Below are positions 23,563 through 31,763 of a stretch of 33,750 nucleotides of DNA, piece after piece. A program made the translations under genes and the position numbers. The stretch comes from Eubacteriales bacterium. Lineage in GTDB: Bacteria > Bacillota > Clostridia > Christensenellales > Aristaeellaceae. Every line of letters begins with the position of its first letter. Position 1 is the stretch's first letter. Location of the stretch: NCBI GenBank assembly GCA_028693055.1, contig JAQUWD010000045.1:1-33750 (forward strand). Reading direction: 5' to 3'. The notes under the pieces were generated by a model. It made no database searches, was not told the origin of the DNA, and worked only from the letters and a program-made list of their open reading frames with translations.

Positions 23563-25167
23563 TTACGGGTTTTGCTCCCCGTTTTCGCTCTTGGAATGTT
23601 TTCTGTGAAATTTACGCAGGAACGGGGCGATATCGCTCCTTTGCACCGCGCCTGTAACCAGCGAAAAGAAAACGTATCCCCCAATGCCCAGCATTACAAT
23701 CAAGATGGTCCACAGCCTGCCAGAGGGCAGCCATTTACCCAGCAGAAAGACCATAACGCCCATCAAAGCCGACGCCAGCGCGGGGCGCAGAAAAATGTTG
23801 ACGATATCTCGCTTAAGCCCGGTGTATTTATGCACATAGTATAGATTAGGAACCATGCTTAGGGTATAGCAGGTGATGGAGGCAATGGAAGCGCCGTAGA
23901 TATTGATCTGGGGCATAGCGATCAGCGTATAGTTCAAGTAAACCTTCACAATTACGCCTACCAGCAGCGTATACATCGGGATGCGCTGCTTCCGTAAGCC
24001 TTGAAGAATACCGCTTGTGCTTTGCACAACGGTAAACAGCACAATCGTTATCGCGGATAGGCTCAGCATTTTTCCCGTTCCCTCCAACGTTTCAGGGGAG
24101 GAAAAATGGAACATTAAGCTGAGTAAACGGGTGCTGAGCACGCACATGGCTACGGTGCAGGGCAATCCAACCACAAAGGAAAGCCGAAGCCCCAGCGCGC
24201 TTTGCTTGCGCATACCCACACCGTCCCCTTGGGCGATGCAGCGGGAAATGGAGGGTACTAAGCTCATGGCAATCGCGGCCGCCAGCGCGGAGGGCACATT
24301 AATCAGCGTAAGCACATAGCCGGAATACCGGCCGTACAGCCCCAGCGCCGTGCCGCGCTCAATCCCCGCATCTACCAATCGATTCAGCAGCAAACCGCTG
24401 TCGATAAACGCAGACATGGGCACGATGCAAGCGCCTACGGTGATGGGAATACTCAGGGACATGAGACGGGTCATAATGGATTTGGTGGAGTAAAGCGGGA
24501 TTCCCTCTGCTTGGGGCAATTCAGCATATTCCCCTTTATTGCGCCGATAGGTCAAAAACATATACAAAAGAGCCAGTGCTTCGGCAATGGAGGTGCCTAG
24601 CAGCACGCCGGCGGCGGCGTAAGCAATCGAAACCTTCATGCCAAAATAAGCCAGCGGCAGCGCAATCAGCACCTTCGCGCATTGCTCGATCATCTGGGAC
24701 ATGGCGGTTGGCACCATATTCTGCTGACCCTGCATAAAGCCCCGGAAGGCCGACATCGTACACACCAGCAGCAAGGCGGGTGCAATCGCCGCAAAGCCCG
24801 GCTGCGTCGCCAGATCGCCGGAGCGCTTCGCCAGCCATGGGCTCATGGCGATCATCAAAACCATAGCAATAAAGCCTAAAGCCGATAGCAGATACAGGGC
24901 TACCCGAAAAATTCTTTTTGCGTTTTTAGGGTCATCCTTTGCCAGCGAGAAGCTGACCATTCGGCTAATCGCCACAGGCAAGCCGGCAGATGAAATAGCA
25001 AGCAGCATATTATAGGTGGGAAACACCAGCTGATAGGTTCCCATGCCTTGGTCGCCAATCAGCCATGCCAAAGGAATCCGATGCAGCGCGCCAATAATCT
25101 TGGAAATAATGCCCACGACGCTTAAAACCGTCATGCCGCCTACGATGGATTTCTGTGCCTTGCTCAA
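23563..25167 (-). CDS. spoVB: SpoVB/MurJ-like MOP-superfamily flippase
   Basis: A 534-aa membrane protein with about 14 hydrophobic segments. The N-terminus (SIVGGMTVLSVVGIISKIIG, then IPLAWLIGDQGMGTYQL) is typical of the SpoVB/YabM/YtgP group of polysaccharide or lipid II flippases. In Bacillus, SpoVB is needed for the spore cortex and YabM sits in this same gene order, so a role in moving a lipid-linked precursor in sporulation is likely but not proven. Translation starts with TTG at 25167, 7 nt after GGAGG. It has its own -35/-10 pair and is followed 24 nt later by mazG. Confidence 0.85.
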   Translation of the reverse strand: MSKAQKSIVGGMTVLSVVGIISKIIGALHRIPLAWLIGDQGMGTYQLVFPTYNMLLAISSAGLPVAISRMVSFSLAKDDPKNAKRIFRVALYLLSALGFIAMVLMIAMSPWLAKRSGDLATQPGFAAIAPALLLVCTMSAFRGFMQGQQNMVPTAMSQMIEQCAKVLIALPLAYFGMKVSIAYAAAGVLLGTSIAEALALLYMFLTYRRNKGEYAELPQAEGIPLYSTKSIMTRLMSLSIPITVGACIVPMSAFIDSGLLLNRLVDAGIERGTALGLYGRYSGYVLTLINVPSALAAAIAMSLVPSISRCIAQGDGVGMRKQSALGLRLSFVVGLPCTVAMCVLSTRLLSLMFHFSSPETLEGTGKMLSLSAITIVLFTVVQSTSGILQGLRKQRIPMYTLLVGVIVKVYLNYTLIAMPQINIYGASIASITCYTLSMVPNLYYVHKYTGLKRDIVNIFLRPALASALMGVMVFLLGKWLPSGRLWTILIVMLGIGGYVFFSLVTGAVQRSDIAPFLRKFHRKHSKSENGEQNP

Positions 25168-25223
25168 AGCGGTTCCTCCGTGCGTTCTACTACGCGGCTT
25201 ATGAAAAAAACCGCGACATGCCT

Positions 25224-25252
25224 ATTATAAGCGCATTGCCACGGTTTAGCAA
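25224..25252 (-). promoter_or_regulatory. Vegetative-type promoter of spoVB-mazG
   Basis: Leftward TTGCTA (25252-25247), a 17-bp spacer and a perfect TATAAT (25229-25224). Downstream in the leader CGCGG and CCGCG (25193-25215) can form a short stem before the ribosome site. Confidence 0.6.
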
Positions 25253-25256
25253 GTTT

Positions 25257-25272
25257 GGCGGCTTTTGCCGCC
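25257..25272 (-). terminator. Short GC hairpin after spoVT
   Basis: GGCGGC-AAAA-GCCGCC on the leftward strand begins 3 nt after the spoVT stop. It lacks a T-run, so it is at best a partial terminator. Confidence 0.4.
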
Positions 25273-25275
25273 CGG

Positions 25276-25830
25276 TCACTGCTCCATTTGGCGGCCTACG
25301 ATTCCGGCCGCGGTTTCGGCTACCTTTAGTTCCGCGTCTCCCATTTTAGCGCCCTGCTCCTTGGAAAGCAGCAGCACCGCGCCAATGGCCTCGCCGTCCG
25401 CAATGATGGGCGATACCACCTGAGCCGTATACCCGGTAATATCCTCTTCGTTGGTCACAGCCACAATTTTCCCGCCTACCGACCGGTTAATCGCCAGCGT
25501 CTGGCGGTTTGCGATGGCCACCTCCATGTCCGGGCTGATGGGCTTGTCGGACAGCTCTTTTTTGCTAACGCCGCTGGCCGCCACCACCTGATCACGGTCA
25601 ACAATGCATGCGATATGCCCCATGGCGCGGAAAATAGATTCCGTATAATCTTTCGCAAAAGCCGACATTTCTCCAATAGGAGAGTATTTCTTAAGAATGA
25701 CCTCGCCGTCGCGATCGGTATAAATTTCCAGCGGATCTCCCTCTCGAATTCTCAATGTTCTGCGAATTTCCTTGGGAATGACCACACGCCCAAGCTCGTC
25801 GATCCTGCGCACAATACCTGTTGCCCGCAT
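25276..25830 (-). CDS. spoVT: Stage V sporulation protein T, AbrB-family regulator
   Basis: A 184-aa protein. The N-terminal swapped-hairpin AbrB domain (MRATGIVRRIDELGRVVIPK and EIRRTLRIREGDPLEIYTDR) is followed by a GAF-like domain (AMGHIACIVDRDQVVAASGV to VVSPIIADGEAIGAVLLLS). This is the SpoVT layout, close to the usual 178 aa. In Bacillus, SpoVT is made in the forespore and adjusts sigma-G-dependent genes. AAGGAGG is 8 nt before the ATG. It heads the spoVT - spoVB - mazG - hup series and has a candidate sigma-G promoter about 70 nt upstream. Confidence 0.96.
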   Translation of the reverse strand: MRATGIVRRIDELGRVVIPKEIRRTLRIREGDPLEIYTDRDGEVILKKYSPIGEMSAFAKDYTESIFRAMGHIACIVDRDQVVAASGVSKKELSDKPISPDMEVAIANRQTLAINRSVGGKIVAVTNEEDITGYTAQVVSPIIADGEAIGAVLLLSKEQGAKMGDAELKVAETAAGIVGRQMEQ

Positions 25831-25900
25831 CTGTTTTGCCTCCTTGACGGCGCTCTCCGCGTTGTCCTCCGCTTTTGGCTGCCGTTTGTCTTTGCAACCC

Positions 25901-25930
25901 TAATATGGGATTTTTGAGAGTGTCTTATGC
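25901..25930 (-). promoter_or_regulatory. Candidate sigma-G promoter of spoVT
   Basis: Leftward GCATA (25930-25926), 18 bp, then CATATTA (25907-25901). This fits the forespore sigma-G pattern (GMATA-like -35 and CATnnTA -10). spoVT is a known sigma-G target in Bacillus; use here is inferred from the match. No sigma-A pair of similar quality is visible. Confidence 0.5.
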
Positions 25931-25993
25931 GGGGGAAAGATATGGAAAGTTCGGGAAAATCAGTGAAAGAATGCGGGAGACTCATTGCGTTTT

Positions 25994-27166
25994 TTAATGG
26001 TTCAGCCACATCCACGCACATTCCGCGTAAAGGGTCGCGGCAATGGGCAGCGCCCGCTCGTCGATGGTAAAGCGGCTGTTGTGCGCCGGGCCGGACGAGC
26101 CGGCTGTTTCCGGCGCGGCCGTGCCTACATAAGCATAGGCTCCCGGCACTTGAAGAAGGAATTCGGCAAAATCATCGCCGCCGCAGGATAGAGCGCGATC
26201 GGTAATCAGCGCGTTCGTTCCGAATAACGCAGTCACTCTGCCGCCGATTTCAGCGCAAACGTCAGGGCTGTTGACCAGTGGCGAGGCATAATCCACCCAT
26301 TCCACCGTTGCTTCACCGCCATACAGCTCCGCAACGGACTTTGCCAGCCGTTCTAACCGCGCGTTTACGGAGGTGCGCAGCTCGGGCGTAAATAGGCGCG
26401 TTGTGCCCTCGAGCACCGCTTCCTCCGCAACGATATTATAAGCCGTACCAGCCGATATTTTACCAACGCCTAGGATCACAGCGTCGGTGGGCGAGGTGCA
26501 CCGCGTCACGATTCCCTGAGCCGCCACTACGATTTGGGCGGCGATGTAAGCCGCGTCAGCGCCAAGCTGGGGCGTGGATACATGGGCAGCCTTTCCTTTA
26601 ATGCGGATGGTAAAATGATCCACTGAAGCGTTATTGGGGCCTGCCTTCACGCCCACCGTACCCACGGCAAGGTCGGGCGCGGAATGGATACCAAACACAC
26701 GAAAGGCCCCGTCCAGCAGCCCCGCTTCCACAAAACGGTTTGCACCATAGCCGATTTCCTCAGCCTGCTGGAAGAAAAGCCGAACCGTACCGCCAAACTG
26801 GCCTCTTCGCCGCGCCAATACCCGCGCCGCCGCCATCAAAGTGGAGGCATGCATATCATGGCCGCAGGCATGCATCACGCCGGGGTTTTGTGAGCGAAAT
26901 GGTAGCTCTGCTTCCTCCTGAATGGGCAGCGCGTCGATGTCGGCACGCAGCACAATCGTCGGTCCCTCTCCCCCATATCCAATAATCTCTCCATATACGC
27001 CCGTGTCGTCTACCCGGCGATGAGGAACGCCTATCTCGTCCAGCTCCCGCTCAATCTTTTCCGCTGTCTGATACTCCTGTCTGGACAGTTCAGGATGGGC
27101 ATGAAAAAAGCGACGCAGGGAAGCAAGCCAAGCTTGCTCCCCTACAATTTCTTGATAAATCGTCAT
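25994..27166 (-). CDS. M20-family amidohydrolase (N-acyl amino acid deacylase type)
   Basis: A 390-aa zinc or cobalt/manganese hydrolase: RRFFHAHPELSRQEYQTA at the start, LRADIDALPIQE (near 75), GVMHACGHDMHASTL (metal site, near 95-105), FFQQAEEIGYGA (catalytic Glu and ligand) and FGIHSAPD. This is the aminoacylase/hippuricase/YxeP subgroup, which removes acyl groups from amino acids in the cytoplasm; the exact substrate is unknown. The ATG at 27166 overlaps the metQ stop by 4 bp (ATGA); the open frame extends 14 codons upstream but only inside metQ. Being coupled to a MetQ importer suggests that the imported ligand, or a mixture including N-acyl amino acids, is its substrate. Confidence 0.88.
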   Translation of the reverse strand: MTIYQEIVGEQAWLASLRRFFHAHPELSRQEYQTAEKIERELDEIGVPHRRVDDTGVYGEIIGYGGEGPTIVLRADIDALPIQEEAELPFRSQNPGVMHACGHDMHASTLMAAARVLARRRGQFGGTVRLFFQQAEEIGYGANRFVEAGLLDGAFRVFGIHSAPDLAVGTVGVKAGPNNASVDHFTIRIKGKAAHVSTPQLGADAAYIAAQIVVAAQGIVTRCTSPTDAVILGVGKISAGTAYNIVAEEAVLEGTTRLFTPELRTSVNARLERLAKSVAELYGGEATVEWVDYASPLVNSPDVCAEIGGRVTALFGTNALITDRALSCGGDDFAEFLLQVPGAYAYVGTAAPETAGSSGPAHNSRFTIDERALPIAATLYAECAWMWLNH

Positions 27167-27999
27167 TGTGCCGCTGCTTCCTCCGCGCCCGTCACCGTGG
27201 TTTCCCATGCGGGAATGATGGTGCCGTTGTACAGCTCGTAGAGCAGCTTGGCTTCCTCGTCGGTTTGGAGCAGCTCCAGAATGTGCGCGAAGATAGGCGT
27301 GTCCTTCTCAGCGGTACGGCAGACCAGAATGTTCACATAGGGATTGTCGCTTCCCTCGGCAGGAGTTTCGATGAAAATCGCATCATCCAGCGTATATCCA
27401 TAGCCCAAAGCGTTTCCGCCGTTGATAATCGCCGCAGTCACATCAGGAAGAAGGCTGGGCAGCTGCGCAGCGTCGGTCTCGATGATTTCTAGGTTGAGGG
27501 GATTTTCGGTGACGTCCTTTTTCTCACCCAGATAGCCCACCTCGGGATCCATGGTCAGCAGCCCGGCAGTTTCCAGCAGCTTTAGCGCGCGGCCGCCGTT
27601 GGAGGGGTCGTTGGGAATGGCGATGCTGTCTCCCTCTTTGATTTCTGTCGCATCCTTCACCTTGAGGGAGTACAGTCCAAGAGGCGCGATGATGGTGTCG
27701 CCCACCACGCTCAGCTCATAACCGTTGGACTCAATCTCGCTGTTTAAATATTTGTAATGCTGAAAAGCGTTCAGATCAATTTCTCCGTCCGCCAGCGCGC
27801 GGTTGGGTTGGGGATAAGAGGAGAACTCAACCAGCTCTAGCGTAATTCCCTCTTCCTTTAGCTTTTCAATGACCGGCTCCCAATAATCGTTATAATCTCC
27901 GCACACGCCCAGGGTATAGGTGGTCTTTTCCTCCGCATAGGCGGAGAAGCATAGGGTGAATACCAGTAGAATCGCAAGAACTGCCGCTGTCTTTTTCAT
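27163..27999 (-). CDS. metQ: MetQ/NlpA-type amino acid-binding protein
   Basis: A 278-aa solute-binding protein: TYTLGVCGDYNDYWEPVIEK, then FSSYPQPNRALADGEIDLNA and FQHYKYL, SLKVKDATEIKEGDSIAIPN and DPSNGGRALKLLETAGLL, all typical of MetQ. It should deliver methionine or a related amino acid to MetN-MetI. The signal peptide (MKKTAAVLAILLVFTLCFSAYAEEK) ends in a type I site (AYA), and its only Cys, in FTLCF, does not form a lipobox, which is odd for a Gram-positive binding protein. TAGGAGG is 8 nt before the ATG. It lies 20 nt after metI and overlaps the amidohydrolase gene by 4 bp. Confidence 0.92.
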   Translation of the reverse strand: MKKTAAVLAILLVFTLCFSAYAEEKTTYTLGVCGDYNDYWEPVIEKLKEEGITLELVEFSSYPQPNRALADGEIDLNAFQHYKYLNSEIESNGYELSVVGDTIIAPLGLYSLKVKDATEIKEGDSIAIPNDPSNGGRALKLLETAGLLTMDPEVGYLGEKKDVTENPLNLEIIETDAAQLPSLLPDVTAAIINGGNALGYGYTLDDAIFIETPAEGSDNPYVNILVCRTAEKDTPIFAHILELLQTDEEAKLLYELYNGTIIPAWETTVTGAEEAAAQ

Positions 28000-28019
28000 G
28001 ATGAATGCCTCCTAAAAAA

Positions 28020-28700
28020 TTAATGAGTGGTTTTACGAATGATGATATTGCCGAAGCCTTGTATCAGGCTGACGACCGCTACAAGAATGACGACCGTGGC
28101 GTAGGTGATATCCACTTGGTTACGGTTGTAGCCATAGCGAATGGCGAAATCGCCAAGTCCGCCGCCGCCAACCGCGCCCGCCATAGCCGTTAAGCCCACC
28201 AAGCTGATCACCGTAATGGTGGTGCCGCGCACAATGCCGGGAATGCTTTCCCGCAGGTATACCCGGAAAATAATCTTTATGGGGCTAACCCCCATGGATT
28301 GAGCCGCCTCAATCAAGCCGTGATCTACCTCTGCCAGCGCGGATTCAATCTGTCGGGAGAAAAACGGTACCGTGCCGAAAATCAAGGGGATGATCGCCCC
28401 GGCGGTGCCGATGGCCTTGCCTACGATTAGGCGCGTCAGCGGAATCAATGCAGCCAGAAGAATGATAAACGGTACGGAGCGGAATATGTTAATCACCTTG
28501 TCCAGCACCGTAAAAACTGGCTTATTCGCCATAATGCGCCCCTCTGCGGTTACGGTAAGCACTACGCCGAAGATCATGCCAAGCAGAAACGAGATAAGGC
28601 CGGAAACAACCATCATATACAGCGTTTCGCCAAAGGCAATCCATAAATCTGGCCATTTGTCGATTACGTTGGGAATCAGATTATTCAGCAGCTCTGCCAT
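28020..28700 (-). CDS. metI: Methionine-type ABC transporter permease MetI
   Basis: A 226-aa inner-membrane permease with five or so hydrophobic segments. The cytoplasmic coupling loop is clear (LIEAAQSMGVSPIKIIFRVYL, residues about 130-150), as is the conserved LVGLTAMAGAVGGGGLGDFAIRYGY near 170-195. It pairs with MetN and receives substrate from MetQ. The ATG at 28700 lies 20 nt inside the metN 3' end, with a strong GGAGGTGAT ribosome site. Confidence 0.95.
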   Translation of the reverse strand: MAELLNNLIPNVIDKWPDLWIAFGETLYMMVVSGLISFLLGMIFGVVLTVTAEGRIMANKPVFTVLDKVINIFRSVPFIILLAALIPLTRLIVGKAIGTAGAIIPLIFGTVPFFSRQIESALAEVDHGLIEAAQSMGVSPIKIIFRVYLRESIPGIVRGTTITVISLVGLTAMAGAVGGGGLGDFAIRYGYNRNQVDITYATVVILVAVVSLIQGFGNIIIRKTTH

Positions 28701-29727
28701 CGGCGATCACCTCCACGCTTACATTCCGTTCCTTCAAGTAATTCAGCGCCTGCTCAATCCGCTCATCCTCGCCGCCCATGATGGCGACCAAACCGCCCAG
28801 TGGCGCGTCCTCAATGATTTCAATAGAGGAAAAGATAATGCTCATGTTTACCCTATATTCCCGAGAAAGCACCGAGATCACCGGCTCGGCGACATTGCGG
28901 GAATCGTAGGTCAAGCGCACAATCCGTTCGTCCTGCTGTAGCTGAACCACCGGCGATTTTTCTTCCAGTAGATCATAAACCTTTTGCAGATTGGAGGTGG
29001 TACGAATAAAATCTTGGGTTATGGGCTGCTCAGGATGGGCGAAAATATCAAACACCCCGCCAAGCTCCACCACACGACCGTTCTCCATGACCGCGACGCG
29101 GTGGCAGACCTCCTTCACCACCGCCATTTCATGGGTGATGATCACAATGGTAAGCCCCAGCTCCCGGTTTAAATCCCGTAGCAAGCGCAGGATCGACTGA
29201 GTGGTTTGCGGGTCTAACGCGCTGGTCGCCTCGTCGCACAAGAGCACCTTAGGATCGCTGGCCAATGCCCGAGCTATGGCCACCCGCTGCTTCTGCCCGC
29301 CGGATAACTGGCTGGGATAGGCGTTCTCCTTGTCCTCCATGTCCACTAGCTTCAGCAACCCCCGTACCTTCTCCCGCTCCTGCTCCTTGGTTAGCCCTGC
29401 ATCCAGCAACGGGAAGGCAATGTTACCGTAAACCGTACGGGAACGCATCAGGTTAAAATGCTGGAAGATCATGCCGATATTGCTTCGCGCCTTACGAAGC
29501 TCGCCGGGGCGTAGCGCCGTCAGCTCTTTGCCGTCTACGGTTACCTTGCCCTCCGTAGGCGTTTCCAGCATGTTGATGCAGCGTACCAAGGTGGATTTGC
29601 CCGCACCGGAAAATCCGATAATACCAAAAATCTCGCCCGCCCCTATGGACAGGCTCACGTCGCTAACCGCCTCTACGCTTTCGCAGCCTGCGCCAAAGGT
29701 CTTGCTGACGTGCTCCAGTTCAATCAT
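28681..29727 (-). CDS. metN: Methionine-type ABC transporter ATPase MetN
   Basis: A 348-aa ATPase: Walker [12 protein letters not shown]-loop IFQHFNLM, signature [15 protein letters not shown], Walker [13 protein letters not shown] and H-loop IITHE. The C-terminal NIL/ACT-like domain (about 265-348, [18 protein letters not shown]) is the part that in MetN binds methionine and shuts the pump down when methionine is plentiful. The ATG at 29727 has AGGAGG 7 nt upstream; a longer frame starts at 29748 but overlaps the ribosome site. It is the first gene of the transporter operon. Confidence 0.95.
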   Translation of the reverse strand: MIELEHVSKTFGAGCESVEAVSDVSLSIGAGEIFGIIGFSGAGKSTLVRCINMLETPTEGKVTVDGKELTALRPGELRKARSNIGMIFQHFNLMRSRTVYGNIAFPLLDAGLTKEQEREKVRGLLKLVDMEDKENAYPSQLSGGQKQRVAIARALASDPKVLLCDEATSALDPQTTQSILRLLRDLNRELGLTIVIITHEMAVVKEVCHRVAVMENGRVVELGGVFDIFAHPEQPITQDFIRTTSNLQKVYDLLEEKSPVVQLQQDERIVRLTYDSRNVAEPVISVLSREYRVNMSIIFSSIEIIEDAPLGGLVAIMGGEDERIEQALNYLKERNVSVEVIADGRAAE

Positions 29728-29762
29728 TCCATACCCTCCTGACCCCATCGGGAATGGTTTGT

Positions 29763-29792
29763 ATTATAGCGCATCTACCGAAAAGGTGTTAA
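29763..29792 (-). promoter_or_regulatory. Promoter of metN-metI-metQ-amidohydrolase
   Basis: Leftward TTAACA (29792-29787), an 18-bp spacer and TATAAT (29768-29763). The expected leader is only about 30 nt, too short for a SAM riboswitch or T-box. Confidence 0.6.
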
Positions 29793-29804
29793 TACCGAAA
29801 GCAG

Positions 29805-29839
29805 TGAGCCTGCTATCGTTTTTATCGATAACAGGCTCA
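29805..29839. repeat. Long inverted repeat between the LysR gene and the met promoter
   Basis: Arms of 14 bp (29805-29818 and 29826-29839) pair with one mismatch around a 7-nt A/T loop. The stem begins two bases after the LysR stop. The inner ATCGATA-type symmetry also fits a T-N11-A LysR operator just upstream of the metN -35. It may act as terminator, operator or both. Confidence 0.6.
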
Positions 29840-29840
29840 T

Positions 29841-30752
29841 TTAATGTAGGACGTTCACATTGCACTTTTTCAGCTCTTCGATGTAGATTTCCCCCAATCG
29901 GCTCACTGCGCTTCCTTGACGCTTGATATAGCCGATCCGCATCAGCTTAGCGCTGTCAAGGGGCACCACCGTATAATCCGTGCCGTTCAGCTCTTCGCAA
30001 AGGATGCCGGAGCACAGCGTGTAAGCGTTCAGACCGATCATCAGATTGAGCAGCGTGGCTCGATCGCTAGCCTTGATTACCTGTCGATAATGATAGGTGC
30101 TGTAAACCTCTTCCGCTAGATAGAAGGATTGGTTGTTGCCTTGGTCGAACGAGGAACAGGGGTAGGGGGAAAGCTCCTCCAGCGTTAGGCGCTCGCGCCC
30201 AGCCAGCGGATGGGACGCAGCCAAAAACACATAGGTATTGCACTGAAAAAGCTCCACAAACTCAAGGCCGTTATCCGACAGCAGCTTTGCGATAATTTCA
30301 CCGTTAAAATCGTCCATATACAGCACGCCCAGCTCGCTTTTATAGCCGCGCACGTTCTCGATGATTTCAGAGGTTTTGCATTCGTAAATACCAAAGGCAT
30401 ACTGATCAGGCCCGCAGCGTTTCGCCATTTCGATAAACGCCTTCACCGCGAAGGTGTAATGCTGCGCGGAAACACTAAAGCTTTTTTTGCTTTCCCGGTG
30501 ATAAATAAATTTCTCCTCCGTCAGCCGGTATTGATCCACCAGCTGGCGGGCATAGGCGAGGAATTCCTCTCCCTCCTGCGTAACCGTCACGCCCCGGTTG
30601 GTACGCCTAAAAACGGTAAAGCCCAGCTCTGTTTCCAGATTGGTAATGCTAGCCGACAGGCTGGACTGGGCAATAAACAGCGACTGCGCCGCACGGTTCA
30701 TTGACATGGTCTCCGCCACGGTAACCACATAAGTCAGCTGCTGCAACGTCAT
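29841..30752 (-). CDS. LysR-type transcriptional regulator
   Basis: A 303-aa LTTR. The N-terminal winged helix is clear (MTLQQLTYVVTVAETMSMNR, then AAQSLFIAQSSLSASITNLE and FRRTNRGVTVTQEGEEFLAY), followed by a two-lobe sensor domain. The ATG at 30752 has GGAGG 10 nt upstream; the ATG at 30761 is too close to that site. It is immediately upstream of, and co-oriented with, metNIQ, which differs from the usual divergent LTTR layout. It is a good candidate to control the met operon, with a ligand in sulphur amino acid metabolism, but that is inference. Confidence 0.88.
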   Translation of the reverse strand: MTLQQLTYVVTVAETMSMNRAAQSLFIAQSSLSASITNLETELGFTVFRRTNRGVTVTQEGEEFLAYARQLVDQYRLTEEKFIYHRESKKSFSVSAQHYTFAVKAFIEMAKRCGPDQYAFGIYECKTSEIIENVRGYKSELGVLYMDDFNGEIIAKLLSDNGLEFVELFQCNTYVFLAASHPLAGRERLTLEELSPYPCSSFDQGNNQSFYLAEEVYSTYHYRQVIKASDRATLLNLMIGLNAYTLCSGILCEELNGTDYTVVPLDSAKLMRIGYIKRQGSAVSRLGEIYIEELKKCNVNVLH

Positions 30753-30770
30753 CGAATGCATTCCTCCCGT

Positions 30771-30808
30771 CCTTGCCTACGCAAGGCTACTATTGGTTCA
30801 GTATAGCA
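30771..30808 (-). promoter_or_regulatory. Promoter and leader repeat of the LysR gene
   Basis: Leftward TGC-TATACT (30808-30800) is an extended -10 for the LysR gene. In the leader, CCTTGC-CTAC-GCAAGG (30771-30786) is a perfect 6-bp inverted repeat, possibly an autoregulatory site. Confidence 0.45.
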
Positions 30809-30833
30809 TATTACTTAAAAAAATGCAGAAATA

Positions 30834-30875
30834 AAAATCTCCCATACGCTTTCAAAGCAGCGCATAGGAGATTTT
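30834..30875 (-). terminator. Rho-independent terminator of the sugar permease operon
   Basis: AAAATCTCC and GGAGATTTT form the base, continued by the ATACGCT/AGCGCAT arms, 16 nt downstream of the MalG-type stop. The leftward transcript continues with TTTATTTCTG. Confidence 0.8.
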
Positions 30876-30890
30876 GGCACGCGTAAAACG

Positions 30891-31763
30891 TTACCCTTTC
30901 GTGGAGCCGCCGGTAATACCCTCCACATAAAACTTCTGCATGATGACAAACAGAATCGAAATGGGAATAGACACCAGCACGCCGCCTGCGCAGAACTGAC
31001 CGAAATACACCGTCTTACGGGTACGGTCCAACATGCCGAACAAGCCTAGCGCCACTGTCCAGTCTGTGGCCTTGCCGGAGTTGAGCATGATCTTCGCCAT
31101 GATGAAATCCATCCATGGAGCTAAAAAGGCGGAGATGATGGTATACACGAGGATGGGCTTGGACATGGGTACAATGACCTGCCAGAAGATACGGTTTTCC
31201 GACGCTCCATCTAGCTTGGCGGCTTCGCTGACCGACTGGGGAATGGTGTCAAAAAAGCCTTTTGCAATCAGGTAGCCAAGCCCGGAGGAGGCGGAGTAAA
31301 TCAAGATCAGCCCGATGTGGCTGTTGGTCATATTGAAGGTCTTTAGGATGAAGTATACGGCGATCATCGACAGGAAGCCGGGAAACAGCCCAAGAATCAT
31401 ACTCAGGTTCATCAACGGCTTTCGGCCCGGAAAGCGCATACGGCTCATCACGTAGGCGACCATCAGCACAAAAAAGGTGGAAATGATACAATTGAAAATA
31501 GCAATGATAAAGGTATTGAGCATCCATTGGGGAAACTGGCTGGCTGCATCAGTGGCAAAAAGCAGCTTACGGTACTGCTCCAGCGTATAGGTTTCCGGGA
31601 AGAAGCGACTGATGCTCATGGAATTGGAAGCCGAGAAGGAGTTCAGCACCAGCCATACGATGGGGATCAACCAGAAAAAGGCCAGCACCAGCAGCACAAT
31701 ATGACGCATGGGATAGAAACGGGCTCCGCCGATATACCATCCCTTTTTGTGAGAAGCGTTCAT
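30891..31763 (-). CDS. MalG-type carbohydrate ABC transporter permease
   Basis: A 290-aa permease with six hydrophobic segments. The cytoplasmic coupling motif is EAAKLDGASENRIFWQVIVP (about residues 190-210). The N-terminal loop with SFSASNSMSISRFFPETYTL and the end SILFVIMQKFYVEGITGGSTKG are characteristic of MalG/MdxG-like maltodextrin-family permeases. The sugar is not determinable from sequence alone. The ATG at 31763 overlaps the MalF-type stop (ATGA) with AGGAGG 7 nt upstream. No ATPase gene is present in the window, so a shared MsmX/UgpC-type ATPase probably powers it. Confidence 0.93.
   Translation of the reverse strand: MNASHKKGWYIGGARFYPMRHIVLLVLAFFWLIPIVWLVLNSFSASNSMSISRFFPETYTLEQYRKLLFATDAASQFPQWMLNTFIIAIFNCIISTFFVLMVAYVMSRMRFPGRKPLMNLSMILGLFPGFLSMIAVYFILKTFNMTNSHIGLILIYSASSGLGYLIAKGFFDTIPQSVSEAAKLDGASENRIFWQVIVPMSKPILVYTIISAFLAPWMDFIMAKIMLNSGKATDWTVALGLFGMLDRTRKTVYFGQFCAGGVLVSIPISILFVIMQKFYVEGITGGSTKG

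Noticed and set aside
28372-28941. Rightward 189-codon frame across metI and metN
   Set aside because: Antisense to two certain transporter genes, with no supporting motif.
29728-29840. SAM riboswitch or T-box before metN
   Set aside because: The promoter lies about 35 nt from the start codon and the only structure is upstream of it.
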